DNA of 64,000 nucleotides from Methylobacterium sp. FF17 (GCF_025813715.1 NZ_CP107532.1:3426001-3490000); one strand, 5' to 3'. Positions 36,513 through 46,030 are shown, counted from the first letter of the stretch. The notes: generated by a model from the letters alone, not told the origin. Translations and numbers: made by a program.

Positions 36513-37673
36513 ATGAGTTTATATGAGCTCGCGATCCTGGGTCACGTAACGCAAGACGAGAAGGCAATCCTTACCGCGACGCTGTGCGGGATGATTGAGG
36601 ACTTCGGTCTTGCCATTGACGAGGACGTGCGCATTCTCGATGGAACGAACGTGGCTGCGCGGGACAAGCGTGCGGCGTTTGCCGCCGTCTATTTCGCCAG
36701 CGAAAATCCCTTGGACGTTGAGGCCACGCGGGAGGTGGTCCGCTCGAGCGCACCGGTCATTTCAACTGTCGCTGCCGACAGCGACTTCGGATGTCAGGTT
36801 CCCAATTTCCTCCAATCTACTAACGGATTGAGGCGGCGCAACGATGATCCAGCGATGTCTGAACTCGCTTCCGCGTTGCTCGAATGCGTGGGACTGCTAC
36901 GAAGGCAGCGACGGGTATTTGTCAGCTACCGTCGAACAGAGTCACGCGCAGCCGCATTACAATTCCACGACCTGCTCACCGAGCGCGGGTTTGATGTCTT
37001 TCTCGATACGCACGACATTCGGCCAGGAGACCCGTTCCAAGACGTCATCTGGCACCGCCTGGTCGACGCGGACGTTATGGTTATGCTCGACACGCCGACC
37101 TACTTCGACAGCCGCTGGACACGCCAGGAGATTGGGCGCGCCCGCGCGAAGGACATTCAGGTGCTCCGGGTAATCTGGCCTGCGCATACGCCCAACAAGC
37201 TGACGGACATGGCCGAGACGGTCTACCTTGAGCCCGCCGAACTTGCGGGACCTGATGGGCCCATCGCTCAGACTGCTGCCGAAGCAATCGTACTTCGGTT
37301 GGAGCGACTGCGCAGCCGTGCGATCGCTGCCCGATACATGTCCATTACCGGTAAGTTGCGGGCCGATGTCGAAAAGATCGGCGCTTCAGTGGACGGCGTA
37401 GGCGCTCATCGAGCGATCGCAGTGCGGCTGCTTGATGACCGAAAGATCTGGGCTTACCCGATCGTCGGCGTGCCGACCGCCGAAATCCTTAACGATGTCG
37501 CCGAAAAGGCGCGGCGCGCGGATCAAGGCGAGGTCCCGGTGCTGGTCTACGATCACATCGGAATCCGCGAAGCCTGGAGCGCGCACCTGCAATGGCTCCA
37601 AGAAAACATCCGTGTCGTCCGTGCCATCAAGGTCTCCGAGGCCGGTTGGGCGCTAGCCGGCTGGGAGGGCTGA
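36513..37673 (+). CDS. TIR-domain protein with N- and C-terminal extensions
   Basis: 386 residues, second gene of the operon, start ATG 36513 after a GAGGTG ribosome site. The N-terminal 130 residues (MSLYELAILGHVTQDEKAIL, FAAVYFASENPLDVEATREV) have an alpha/beta look but no family I know. The TIR domain is at about residues 133-230: RRVFVSYRRTESRAAALQFH, RGFDVFLDTHDIRPGDPFQD, DADVMVMLDTPTYFDSRW and TRQEIGRARAKDIQVLRVIW. Trp202 and Glu206 keep the W-x3-E pattern. The C-terminal 150 residues (HRAIAVRLLDDRKIWAYPIV; VPVLVYDHIGIREAWSAHLQ) form another unassigned domain. Likely a TIR NADase or signal synthase or effector; which one is open. Two bases separate its stop from the SLOG gene. Confidence 0.82.
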   Translation: MSLYELAILGHVTQDEKAILTATLCGMIEDFGLAIDEDVRILDGTNVAARDKRAAFAAVYFASENPLDVEATREVVRSSAPVISTVAADSDFGCQVPNFLQSTNGLRRRNDDPAMSELASALLECVGLLRRQRRVFVSYRRTESRAAALQFHDLLTERGFDVFLDTHDIRPGDPFQDVIWHRLVDADVMVMLDTPTYFDSRWTRQEIGRARAKDIQVLRVIWPAHTPNKLTDMAETVYLEPAELAGPDGPIAQTAAEAIVLRLERLRSRAIAARYMSITGKLRADVEKIGASVDGVGAHRAIAVRLLDDRKIWAYPIVGVPTAEILNDVAEKARRADQGEVPVLVYDHIGIREAWSAHLQWLQENIRVVRAIKVSEAGWALAGWEG

Positions 37674-37675
37674 GC

Positions 37676-38332
37676 TTGACCGAAGCCGTATTCCTCTCAG
37701 CAGGTATCCCCGATCCACGACGCGGACCGCAATACGCTGCTACCGCCGACACCGTAGCGATAACTGCGGCGGTGTCGGCGCTCGTCCATGTAACGCTCGG
37801 TCGTCGGCTGCTCGTCTGGGGCGGCCATCCGGCGATCACGCCGATGATCTGGGTGATCGCACAGGACATTGGCGTCGATTACGGAAGCTGGGTCCGACTC
37901 TACCAGTCGCGGCATTTCGAGGATGAGTTTCCTCAGGACAACGAGCGTTTCAAGAATGTAACGTTTACTGATGAAGTAGGATCAGATCGTGAGAAGAGCC
38001 TCCTGGCAATGCGCGAGCGGATGTTTTCAGATCATCGATTCAAAGCCGCCGTGTTTATTGGCGGCATGGGCGGGATAGTGAATGAGTATGAGATGTTTCG
38101 CCGCCTGCAACCTGACGCTACTGTCGTCCCAGTTATATCAACGGGTGGTGCAACACTCGATGTCGCCGCAAAGGCCGGACTCTTCTCAGCTGATCTTGTC
38201 AGCGACTTTGACTATGTGGCGTTGTTCCATCGACACTTGAATGTTTCGGTTAGGGAGGAGCGTTTCAGAAGTCCGGAAGCTCAGCCAGCCGCGGTCGAGC
38301 AACGCTTCTGGGACGCTGGGACAAAACCGTGA
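37676..38332 (+). CDS. Stand-alone SLOG-domain protein (TTG start)
   Basis: 218 residues with the Rossmann-like SLOG fold that binds nucleotide-derived ligands: TEAVFLSAGIPDPRRGPQYA, RRLLVWGGHPAITPMIWVIA, and the phosphate-binding AAVFIGGMGGIVNEYEMFRR, followed by VVPVISTGGATLDVAAKAG. The start is TTG 37676, with GGGAGGG 6-7 bases before it; no ATG or GTG fits, and the next upstream start would overlap the TIR gene with an unlike sequence. In Thoeris the SLOG domain of ThsA binds the cyclic ADP-ribose signal. Here it is encoded alone, so it may be the signal receptor or a ligand-degrading or regulatory partner. No effector domain (SIR2, membrane, nuclease) is attached, which is the odd point. 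Confidence 0.82.
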   Translation: MTEAVFLSAGIPDPRRGPQYAATADTVAITAAVSALVHVTLGRRLLVWGGHPAITPMIWVIAQDIGVDYGSWVRLYQSRHFEDEFPQDNERFKNVTFTDEVGSDREKSLLAMRERMFSDHRFKAAVFIGGMGGIVNEYEMFRRLQPDATVVPVISTGGATLDVAAKAGLFSADLVSDFDYVALFHRHLNVSVREERFRSPEAQPAAVEQRFWDAGTKP

Positions 38333-38738
38333 TCCGCACTGGCATTCCTGCAAGAGGACGACAGACACTCGTGAGCGCAACGGCGCTGCCTTCCAATATC
38401 CTCGCGGTGTGACTCGAAGTAAGAGGTGTCAATGCCGCGAATTTCTTATCAACGCATACGCGGCCGCCATCGTTCTATACAGCTTTTATTACGCTCAAAA
38501 AATATTGTTCATCTAAGAAAATGTGAAAGGAAGATAGACCCTGCCAGAGAGGCCTTTTATGCCTTTCGAACCATACACTGCAGATCTTCGGCAATGATCT
38601 GCCTTCCAAATCGATCGAGATCATCTAAGGTTGCATACTGAGCCGAAGAAAAATCTCGTTTGGTACATCCGGAGGAGAAACATGCCCCCTGGCATGATAG
38701 AACAAAGCTTATAGGTGTTTTGCTAAAACATACCTAAG
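38333..38738. other. AT-rich intergenic region, no gene recognised
   Basis: 406 bases between the SLOG gene and the convergent patatin gene. A 71-codon plus-strand frame (38426-38641) has no family features. Transcripts of both operons must end here, but no clear hairpin with a T-run was found. Confidence 0.4.
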
Positions 38739-41381
38739 CTAAATAATGGGTCTGAGCAAATTCCTGCTTAAAGCTGCGAACCAGTCTTGTAGAACCACAT
38801 TTTGTTCCTTATTTATGTCGCCGACCAATGCGTCTAGGAACAGTTTTTCCCCCACGTGCTCACCCAAAGCTCTGTAAGCTTCGAATTGAACCTCGCTGAA
38901 ATTCTGGTGGGCGGTCGGATGATGCGGAAAGACCGGCTCATCGAGACGGTGCCTTCGCAGAAACTCTCCCTCATTACCAGTGAGAGACAATTTAACATAA
39001 AGCAAATATCCGCAAGGAATTCCGGTTCCCGGATAGATGATACGGCAGAGTCGAAAATGCGACCGACTCAATCCCGTCTCTCGTAATCTAAGATCGTCTA
39101 GGTCGATTTCCACTCGGATCCCAAAGTCTATTGCTGCCAATCGCTGCAGGTTTGCGAGACCATGAAAGGTCATCTCGGGATCCTGCTCTCCGTCGATCGC
39201 GACTATGAATTGGCATCGGCGGCGCAGAAGTTCATAAACCCCTAGATTCTCGATATGCCCCCCATCCGTGACATTGATAAACCCTGATTTTTCATTCATT
39301 GATCCGCGTAATTCTTTGAGAAGGTAGAAAATATTCGGCGGAAGTAGACGTAACTTGTTTGGCTTTCTCAACCAGTAGCCAAGACGAGCGTTCAGTAATG
39401 TAAGCCAAAATCTAGCTCGATTATCCGAATTCATCCCCATAACAGGGGAAACGGCTGCGCCCGAGATGGCCATAGCTGTTCCAACGTTTAAGTTCGGATT
39501 TGAGCGCTCCCATGTCTTTGTACACTGATATCGCATCAGCGGACTACCGCAATATGCTGGGCTAAACAGGAAAAAATCTGTAAGTCGGCCTTGTATAGTA
39601 GTATTTGAAGATCCAGGCACATTGAGAGCGCAGTTCATTAGGGGATAAGAGCCGCACGATGAAATTAGCAAATCGGAAAGTTTTGTTGATACGTCAGCAT
39701 TGAATGATATGTTATCTGGGATGTCATCTTTGGGTTGGATAAGAAAAGTTTCTGCGAGCTTCCTTCGATAGTGTCTGTGTGGCGATGTAAAGTTGATATC
39801 AAGCAAGATCCCAAAAATCCACAATCCGAGCAATAAAGTTCCAAGCACGCTATAGCGATTACTGAGATCCGCAGGCCCATACGCCGTCCCAGTGAGCCAC
39901 AAATATACATACAACTCTATCCCCAAAAACAGCACAGGAGCGGCAAGGGCCGCCAGAATTGTAAGAACCAATTTTATGCGAAAGTGCTGTTGGTTTAACA
40001 GGCTGAGTAATGCCGATGCTGTAAGGGGAATTGCAGCCGACGTGAATAGGAGCCAGCCACCAGCTCGCTCTCCGAGCGAAGCGACGCCGTTATGAATGTA
40101 ACCAAGTACATTCCAGGCTAGAAGCAGAACAGCAATGCTGCTTACGAGCGCAATCAAGCCGTCCGCGTATTTTCTGAGATACGGAATAAAGCGTACTATC
40201 GAAGGGATTATCAGCGCAAATACGGCTGCTGCGACCGCAAGATAAAAGAATTTTGAACTATCTGGGCTGGGGTTTCCGTTGACTGGTCGAACTCCAGCCT
40301 CGATCCATCCGATGGTACTCGGAACAACCAATAAAGCCAGTATATTCGATGCCATGCCGTACGCTTGAGCAAAAGCAATCTTTATTCTTTCCCATAGAGA
40401 AGTTTGCAGATATTTGCTTCGGTGGCGTATGTAGCGTAACGCGGGGGCTTCACCTTTATCCAAGATAAACGGCTGCTGTGACGACTTTAACCCGATTTTC
40501 TTCTCTTCTACTTTCAGCTGCTTAGTAGCGAGGAAAGTTGTGAGAAATGAGCCTAGATAACCTCCTCCCGATACGGTTGATAGGTAGTCAAATTGGGGAA
40601 GAAGATTCCGGCGGCCGAGTGAAACTAGAATTCCAAGTGCAAATGTTGCGGACCGAATCCCACCGCCTGAAATTGCGAGTCCGGATGCGCAAACCGCGTC
40701 CATATCTAATCCGTAATTCTTCCGACGTGCCTTGATGGCGGTAACCTCAGCTAGGTTGATAGCCTCCGCGTCTTCCGGGTGAATTTTTCCAAAAGTGACA
40801 TCAATACCAAATGGGAGCTGTGTTCGCACCTCTCGCTGTACGCTGTCATCCTTCTGGCCGGGTTCGGCCGCCGGCGGCGGCGCATCATCGCGTAGGTCAA
40901 CCAGTAGGATGTCAAAGCACTGGAGCAGGGTTTGCAGCCTCTTCAAATCGGCGCGAAACTCGTCTGTCGAATCCAGTGCCTTAAGTGCTCCAAGTTTCGC
41001 CTCGCGATGCCAGCGAGACGTGAATGGCCGAACGTGAGTGTTGAGGACATGCCATACAACCACGTCAAAATGACGGGCACCAAAATTATTATCTGCTGCC
41101 TCGCGGGCCCGATCGAAAAGGAGCGAAACACTCTCGAGTGCAGAGACCTCGTCGCCGTCTTGATATCCAATAGCTTGGGTCGCAACTCGCGAGCTAATTT
41201 GCGTGTGGAGTATACTTGCAGCTTTCTTGTCTGCCTCCTGGGGATTCCAGATCTGCCCGCCCCAGCGCTGTAGAAACACCTCGTCAAATAAAGGATGCTC
41301 TTCGCCGGCGTAGGATTTTAATTTATCGAACCAACTTACGTGCGGCACGGCGTCTGTTCCCATCTTCGTACTAAAGCTCAT
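38739..41381 (-). CDS. Patatin-like phospholipase with an inserted membrane domain
   Basis: 880 residues. The patatin lipase core begins with the oxyanion loop LAISGGGIRSATFALG (GGGIRS at 239-244) and the nucleophile Ser271 in DYLSTVSGGGYLGSF; the catalytic Asp706 is in NVTDGGHIENLGVYELLRRR. Between the two halves, about residues 345-530 hold five to seven hydrophobic helices (YLAVAAAVFALIIPSIVRFI; ALVSSIAVLLLAWNVLGYI; LTILAALAAPVLFLGIELYV), so the lipase domain is split by a membrane insertion. The N-terminal 220 residues are soluble and helical. Such a protein would hydrolyse membrane phospholipids from the membrane itself, a known effector logic (patatins in CBASS). Same strand and downstream of the TIR-EAD-like gene, 324 bases away. 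AT-rich. Role in defence is inference. Confidence 0.85.
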   Translation of the reverse strand: MSFSTKMGTDAVPHVSWFDKLKSYAGEEHPLFDEVFLQRWGGQIWNPQEADKKAASILHTQISSRVATQAIGYQDGDEVSALESVSLLFDRAREAADNNFGARHFDVVVWHVLNTHVRPFTSRWHREAKLGALKALDSTDEFRADLKRLQTLLQCFDILLVDLRDDAPPPAAEPGQKDDSVQREVRTQLPFGIDVTFGKIHPEDAEAINLAEVTAIKARRKNYGLDMDAVCASGLAISGGGIRSATFALGILVSLGRRNLLPQFDYLSTVSGGGYLGSFLTTFLATKQLKVEEKKIGLKSSQQPFILDKGEAPALRYIRHRSKYLQTSLWERIKIAFAQAYGMASNILALLVVPSTIGWIEAGVRPVNGNPSPDSSKFFYLAVAAAVFALIIPSIVRFIPYLRKYADGLIALVSSIAVLLLAWNVLGYIHNGVASLGERAGGWLLFTSAAIPLTASALLSLLNQQHFRIKLVLTILAALAAPVLFLGIELYVYLWLTGTAYGPADLSNRYSVLGTLLLGLWIFGILLDINFTSPHRHYRRKLAETFLIQPKDDIPDNISFNADVSTKLSDLLISSCGSYPLMNCALNVPGSSNTTIQGRLTDFFLFSPAYCGSPLMRYQCTKTWERSNPNLNVGTAMAISGAAVSPVMGMNSDNRARFWLTLLNARLGYWLRKPNKLRLLPPNIFYLLKELRGSMNEKSGFINVTDGGHIENLGVYELLRRRCQFIVAIDGEQDPEMTFHGLANLQRLAAIDFGIRVEIDLDDLRLRETGLSRSHFRLCRIIYPGTGIPCGYLLYVKLSLTGNEGEFLRRHRLDEPVFPHHPTAHQNFSEVQFEAYRALGEHVGEKLFLDALVGDINKEQNVVLQDWFAALSRNLLRPII

Positions 41382-41705
41382 GGACCTTATTGTTTTATTT
41401 TCAGTGCGGACTAAGCATTGGTGAGCTCGAATATGCCGGCTTGTTTAGATCGTTGGGGCTTGCATGGTGCCGACTGCGGATGCTTCTAATCGACCAGCGT
41501 TCAGCAGACATGGCCAGCAAAGTTCAATGAAGCCTCGAGCCAGCCTTATTGCCTGCGCCTTGAAGTACCAAGCGGGCACGATAAGGGATGCCAGGTTTCC
41601 AGCGTCACCCAAAGCTGAAGACTATGACAAATGCATCCTAAGGTGATCGGTATCGTAGGCTTCGGGCCTTTGAATTAACAATTAAATTTAATTCTGGCAC
41701 TTTAT
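41382..41705. other. Gap between the TIR-EAD-like and patatin genes
   Basis: 324 bases with no recognised gene. A 60-codon plus-strand frame (41464-41646) lacks family features. A T/A-rich stretch near 41680-41700 just after the TIR gene could be a terminator flank, but no hairpin was confirmed. The patatin gene may have its own promoter here. Confidence 0.4.
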
Positions 41706-42467
41706 TTAGTCCATAAGATTAGGATGGTTCGCAATAGACGGCACATTTCGGCAGATGGTTTTCAGAAGTTGCGGTAAGGAACTTTCACGACGAGCTCTAT
41801 CTATAAGTTCGACACATGCCATGGCTACATTCGGTCTATTGACGTCATCATCCATTCGCCGCTCGAATATGTCGAACCAAATGACGCCGATCTGATCAAT
41901 CGTTAGCCGGTCCGACATCGCGTATCTTAGACTGCCTAGCTTGGCGCGACCCAAGGTGTCTACGCAGGGATTCGGGCCGCCATGATGTTTGATTGGAGAG
42001 GATTGTCGAAATCCAAAGGACAACGCCTCTGACGTTTCCGATTGTGACTTGAAAAATCTCCTGAGTTGAGCGAGGCCCTTCGCGAAGGATTCACGAAAAT
42101 CGATATATAGATAGCCGCTAAATTCAATTGGTAGCTCAGCGTTGTCCGTTAGAGCAGGTACGATCGTGGTCTTCTTCTCCCGTGAAAGCTCGAAAGCATA
42201 GGAAATTTCACGTTTGACCCACTCTGACTTCGAAGATTTGTCCGTGATATATAGCAAAAAATAGTCAGATCCGGCAATACCATCTTTAATCTTATCTGCT
42301 GGTCGGTCGCCGAGCAGAATGTTATCTCGATCTATCCAAACATCGAGCCCAGCGGACCGAACAGCTTCTTTAAGTTGATCTACTTGATGTGCATCTGCCC
42401 AGCTGTAGCTGATGAAAACGCGCTTTTTTTGTTCCCGCTCAGAAGGTCCGTTGCTCATCATCGACAT
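41706..42467 (-). CDS. TIR protein with an EAD-like C-terminal domain
   Basis: 253 residues. TIR domain at residues 15-135: KKRVFISYSWADAHQVDQLK, GLDVWIDRDNILLGDRPADK, DYFLLYITDKSSKSEW and VKREISYAFELSREKKTTIV; Trp83-Glu87 keep the W-x3-E pattern. The last 70 residues (RLTIDQIGVIWFDIFERRMD, NRPNVAMACVELIDRARRES, LPQLLKTICRNVPSI) resemble effector-associated domains, small helical adaptors that pair effectors with sensors in predicted bacterial conflict systems. Starts at 42467, 42461 and 42458 are all possible; the conserved part begins at KKRVFISY. It lies upstream of the patatin gene on the same strand. The EAD reading is from pattern and position only. Confidence 0.78.
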   Translation of the reverse strand: MSMMSNGPSEREQKKRVFISYSWADAHQVDQLKEAVRSAGLDVWIDRDNILLGDRPADKIKDGIAGSDYFLLYITDKSSKSEWVKREISYAFELSREKKTTIVPALTDNAELPIEFSGYLYIDFRESFAKGLAQLRRFFKSQSETSEALSFGFRQSSPIKHHGGPNPCVDTLGRAKLGSLRYAMSDRLTIDQIGVIWFDIFERRMDDDVNRPNVAMACVELIDRARRESSLPQLLKTICRNVPSIANHPNLMD

Positions 42468-42648
42468 GCGTTGTTTCCCAAACCGCGTCCACGCACACTA
42501 ATCTCCTACGATAAAAGGACGGTTGCAAGCGTACTCAGCGCTCAGGCTTTGGTCGGGATTAGGGGCTCAGTTGCGGGCGATCCTCCCTCGGTTTTACTGA
42601 CACCTTTGATAAGCTCGTCATGGGCCGAGAAGGTGTCCGACGATTAAG

Positions 42649-43512
42649 ACTAAGCGCGAGTTGACGCCCGAGTTCAAACGGGAAGCGGTTGCCCTGCTGG
42701 AGAGCTGCGGCCAGCCGCAGATGCAGATCGGGGCCGAGCTTGGGATCCAGCCCTCGACGTTACGGCGGTTGCGGGCCGCGCTGAAACGGGGGCCCGCTCC
42801 GACCGCGGCTGGCTGGATCGATCGGGATCTCACTTCCAGGCTTGGTCGCGGCGCCGTCCGACCAGGCCGCCGAGATCGCGCGCCTGCGAGGTGAACTCGA
42901 CCGCACGCGCATGGAGCGCGACGTCCTAGGAAAGTCACAGGCATCTTCGCGGAAATGCCCAAGTGACCTACGCCGTCATTGAGCAACATGCACGCACGTG
43001 GCCGGTGCGTCTCATGTGCCGCGCGCTCAAAGTGTCCCGCAGCGGGTTTTATGGCTGGCGGTCAAGTCCTGAGAGTGCCCGCTCGGCCTCCAACCGTCAA
43101 CTCCTGGAGGATGTCCGGCGGTTCCGTGTCGCCCATCACCGACGCTATGATGCCCCACGGGTGCATGCCGCCCTGCTGGCCAAGGGCCGTTCAGCCAGCC
43201 GCGGGCGAGTGGAGCGACTAATGCGCCGCTACGGCATCTGTGCCCTGTCGGTGAGTCGGTTCCGGCCCTGCACGACTTATAGCCGCCACGATCTCCCGAT
43301 CGCCCCGAACCTTCTGACGCAGGGCTTCTAGGCCACTCGGCCGAACACGGTCTGGCTAGCCAATATCACTTATTTGCCAACGGGCGAGGGCTTGCTCTAC
43401 TTGGCTGCCGTCCTCGTTCTGACCACGCGCAAGATCGTCGGCCGGTCCATGCGTGATCACATGCTCAGTGAGCTGAGTGTAGCTGCACTGATGATGGCTG
43501 CCCACAGATGCA
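42649..43512 (+). pseudogene. Decayed IS3-family element (orfA and orfB)
   Basis: OrfA begins with KTKRELTPEFKREAVALLES in a frame whose first codon is ATT instead of ATG, then shifts frame twice before the coiled part (DQAAEIARLRGELDRTRMER). OrfB (42963 on) reads MTYAVIEQHARTWPVRLMCR, SGFYGWRSSP and RRYDAPRVHAALLAKGR, meets a stop at 43331, and continues as ATRPNTVWLANITYLPTGEG and RKIVGRSMRDHMLSELSVAA. The first catalytic Asp (WLADIT) is now Asn and the second (VLDL) is now Val. The sequence then ends without the third catalytic region. Non-functional. Confidence 0.85.
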
Positions 43513-43714
43513 CGCATCGCGCGTCTGAAGTCGCTTGTACGTGTGGTCAAGAGCGCATAATATCGGCTTGATGGCAGACAGCTAAGTGTTTGATTTTCCC
43601 TAGTTAATTGGCATGAATTCGAGTCCTGCCGGAGACACCAATGCTCCACCTCGAATGAATAATTTCGGAGCGGTTAGAGGCGAAATAGGCAGCCCTTTGA
43701 TCTACTTCAGAGGC

Positions 43715-45769
43715 TTAGCGCGGCGAGGCTCCTTTCGCGGCACGCTTCGACTGACGAGCGAAAGGAGCGGGCTTTTTGTTGGAAACCCAACCGAGCAGCC
43801 GAATTGGTTGCGCATCGAGATGCGCCGTCACGGCCGGTAGCTTGATGAGATCGGCGAGCATGGAGCGCAGTGCGATCGGATCACAGTACCGCTCGTCGGT
43901 CTCACCCTTGCCGCCATGCCCGAGGATGTCCGCGCGGATCTCCGTATGGACCCGCGCCTGTTTCAAGTTGTTGCCCAGGGCATGCCGGAAGGAGTGGATC
44001 ACTTTCTTCCTGACGGCGGCATCAGGAATCGCGATCTTCATGCCCTCTAAGAACTCGTCATAGAGCCGATCTCCAAGGGGAGCTCTTGAACTCGGGGATT
44101 TCAAATCCGGAAACACAAGGGAGTACCCGAGATTTTTGATAGCTTGAACGTAATCTAAAAATCCGAGGCGTAAAATCTCGGGGTGCAATGCGATGTATCG
44201 AACCGACTGATCGTTCTTGACGCGCCGCGTCTGATTCCGCCTGATATCGATGTATGCAACGCCATCGAGCTCACCCACATCATCGACATGGAGACCGCAA
44301 ATTTCCTCCCGTCTTGCGCCGGTGTAGTAAAGCAGGATGATCGCAAAATACAGCGCTCGATGGATCGTGTCGGGGCCGGGCTCGAACGGTTGCCGCCAGG
44401 ATTTGCAGCCAGTGAAGCAAGTCAGTCGGAAGATCGCCCCGACATCCTCGTTGGTCAGCGCCGCGCGCTTGTTGCGAGCCCGGTTCTTCGTCTTGGCCCG
44501 CAGGAGGGCGACACTGATGCCGGGGTCGAGCGGCAGTCCCTGCGCCTTCAGATAGGTCAGCAATTGGCCAAGGAAGGTTAGGTGGCGATTGAGGGTGGCA
44601 CCCAAGATCCCGCGCGCCTCCGGCGCAAGCTTGGCGCCGACAGCCCTGAGTTCGGCCGTGGTACGGTACTGATCCTTCGGGCTCTTACCATAGCTCGGCG
44701 ATACGGCACGCAGAAGGCCGACGAGATCGGCGAAGTGGCTCTGGCGCAGGTCAGCGACGTCCACCAGATTATTTTCGAACAAGAGCTTGGCAAAGAGGGT
44801 GAAGATCTGGCGGGCCTGGACCTGCGTCTTAGTATCCCAGTCCTCATCCCTGGCGCGTGCCGCGATCATCGCCTCGCCGAACTCGATGACGGGGTGATTT
44901 TCGAGAGTCTCCACCCGGGGGCTGGGCTTTCGAGGCGACGAAGGCCTGTCTGACGCCCGATCCGCGGCCTCCTCCGCCTGCTGCGGCACAGGTTTGGAGG
45001 CCGTTGTCGGTGATTGAGAAGCCGCGGCATCGGTGAGCGGAGCGAAAGGGTGTGTGATCGCGGTGACTTCGCCGAGGACGATGGCGTCCAGCTTCGCCTC
45101 GTCTTCGATTCGCGCGCCGTCGTAGCGACGCTCGGTCGCGAAGGCGGCGGTCGCCATCGCGCGAAACGTCACCTCTTGCGCTAGCGACAGGTTCACTGAC
45201 GTTGCCGGGGCCTCCTGGTTGATTAGAAGTGCTTCGAGTCGCTGCTGGGGCATCCGATGCGCGCCTTGCGCGATCATCGCGGCAAGCGTGGCGCTGACCT
45301 CGGCGACATCCTCTCGGCTCAGTCCCTGCTCGGCCATCTTCGCGGCCGTGCCGTCGTCGACGAAGGCGGCAGCACCTCGACCGGCCAGCAGGCGAAAAAC
45401 CCACCCCATGCGGTGGTCGCAACGTCGGCTGTCGTCGGGATCGAAGTTCGGGTCGGCGCGCTCGGCGGCGGCGACGCGATCGAGCTTGTCGAGATGAGCG
45501 AGCAGGCTCTCGCGGAATACGCCGTCGAGCTGGCGGCGGCTCATGACGATGTCGGGATCGGCGTTGGCCATGGCGCGCTGGAACATATCGTCGGAATGGG
45601 CCGTGAGTTGGCCGGCGAGGAAGCGGGCCCGACGCGGGTCGCGTGTGCCGAGGCTGACGATAAGCGCTTCGCCCTTACAAAATCGGCACAGCGGCTGCGG
45701 GATTCGGCGGCGCCAGGTATAGGTCGCGCCGCGGCGATAGGCATGGACGATGGCGGGCATGGGGCACAT
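43715..45769 (-). CDS. Tyrosine recombinase (island integrase)
   Basis: 684 residues, start MCPMPAIVHAYRRGATYTWR at 45769 (45760 possible). The N-terminus has a DUF6538-like beta segment (RGATYTWRRRIPQPL), followed by a long helical region with an acidic/proline linker, a core-binding domain (about 300-430) and the catalytic domain from about 440. Catalytic residues are present: Arg486 in YYTGARREEICGL, His592 and Arg595 in VIHSFRHALGN, His618 in LGHGGKGETDERY, and nucleophile Tyr628. It lies 90 bases from tRNA-Gln, whose 3' end is the attachment site. It almost certainly mediates excision and integration of the 34-kb island. No excisionase gene was recognised. Confidence 0.92.
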   Translation of the reverse strand: MCPMPAIVHAYRRGATYTWRRRIPQPLCRFCKGEALIVSLGTRDPRRARFLAGQLTAHSDDMFQRAMANADPDIVMSRRQLDGVFRESLLAHLDKLDRVAAAERADPNFDPDDSRRCDHRMGWVFRLLAGRGAAAFVDDGTAAKMAEQGLSREDVAEVSATLAAMIAQGAHRMPQQRLEALLINQEAPATSVNLSLAQEVTFRAMATAAFATERRYDGARIEDEAKLDAIVLGEVTAITHPFAPLTDAAASQSPTTASKPVPQQAEEAADRASDRPSSPRKPSPRVETLENHPVIEFGEAMIAARARDEDWDTKTQVQARQIFTLFAKLLFENNLVDVADLRQSHFADLVGLLRAVSPSYGKSPKDQYRTTAELRAVGAKLAPEARGILGATLNRHLTFLGQLLTYLKAQGLPLDPGISVALLRAKTKNRARNKRAALTNEDVGAIFRLTCFTGCKSWRQPFEPGPDTIHRALYFAIILLYYTGARREEICGLHVDDVGELDGVAYIDIRRNQTRRVKNDQSVRYIALHPEILRLGFLDYVQAIKNLGYSLVFPDLKSPSSRAPLGDRLYDEFLEGMKIAIPDAAVRKKVIHSFRHALGNNLKQARVHTEIRADILGHGGKGETDERYCDPIALRSMLADLIKLPAVTAHLDAQPIRLLGWVSNKKPAPFARQSKRAAKGASPR

Positions 45770-45859
45770 CCTGTGCTACAGGCATGTGCGACAGAGATGT
45801 GTGCCGGCTCCAAATCCGCAAGGCGAATATAGAGCAAAATCAAAGACTTGCGTGGAGAT

Positions 45860-45934
<75 letters not shown>

Positions 45935-46030
45935 AAGCGCTGGCGTGGCGTTGTCTAGACCCAGTCTGCAGCGCTGGCAACGGGGTGCGCGGGCGCTTTA
46001 TGGTCCGTCATGCACAGGAGAGGGTGGGGC

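Noticed and set aside
36015..38332. Calling the operon canonical Thoeris
   Set aside because: There is a ThsB-type gene but no ThsA with SIR2-SLOG fusion; the SLOG is separate and a second TIR is present, so only a Thoeris-like relation is claimed.
38426..38641. Short frame after the SLOG gene whose start (MPRISYQRIR) faintly recalls some transposases
   Set aside because: Similarity is limited to a few residues and does not continue in any frame.
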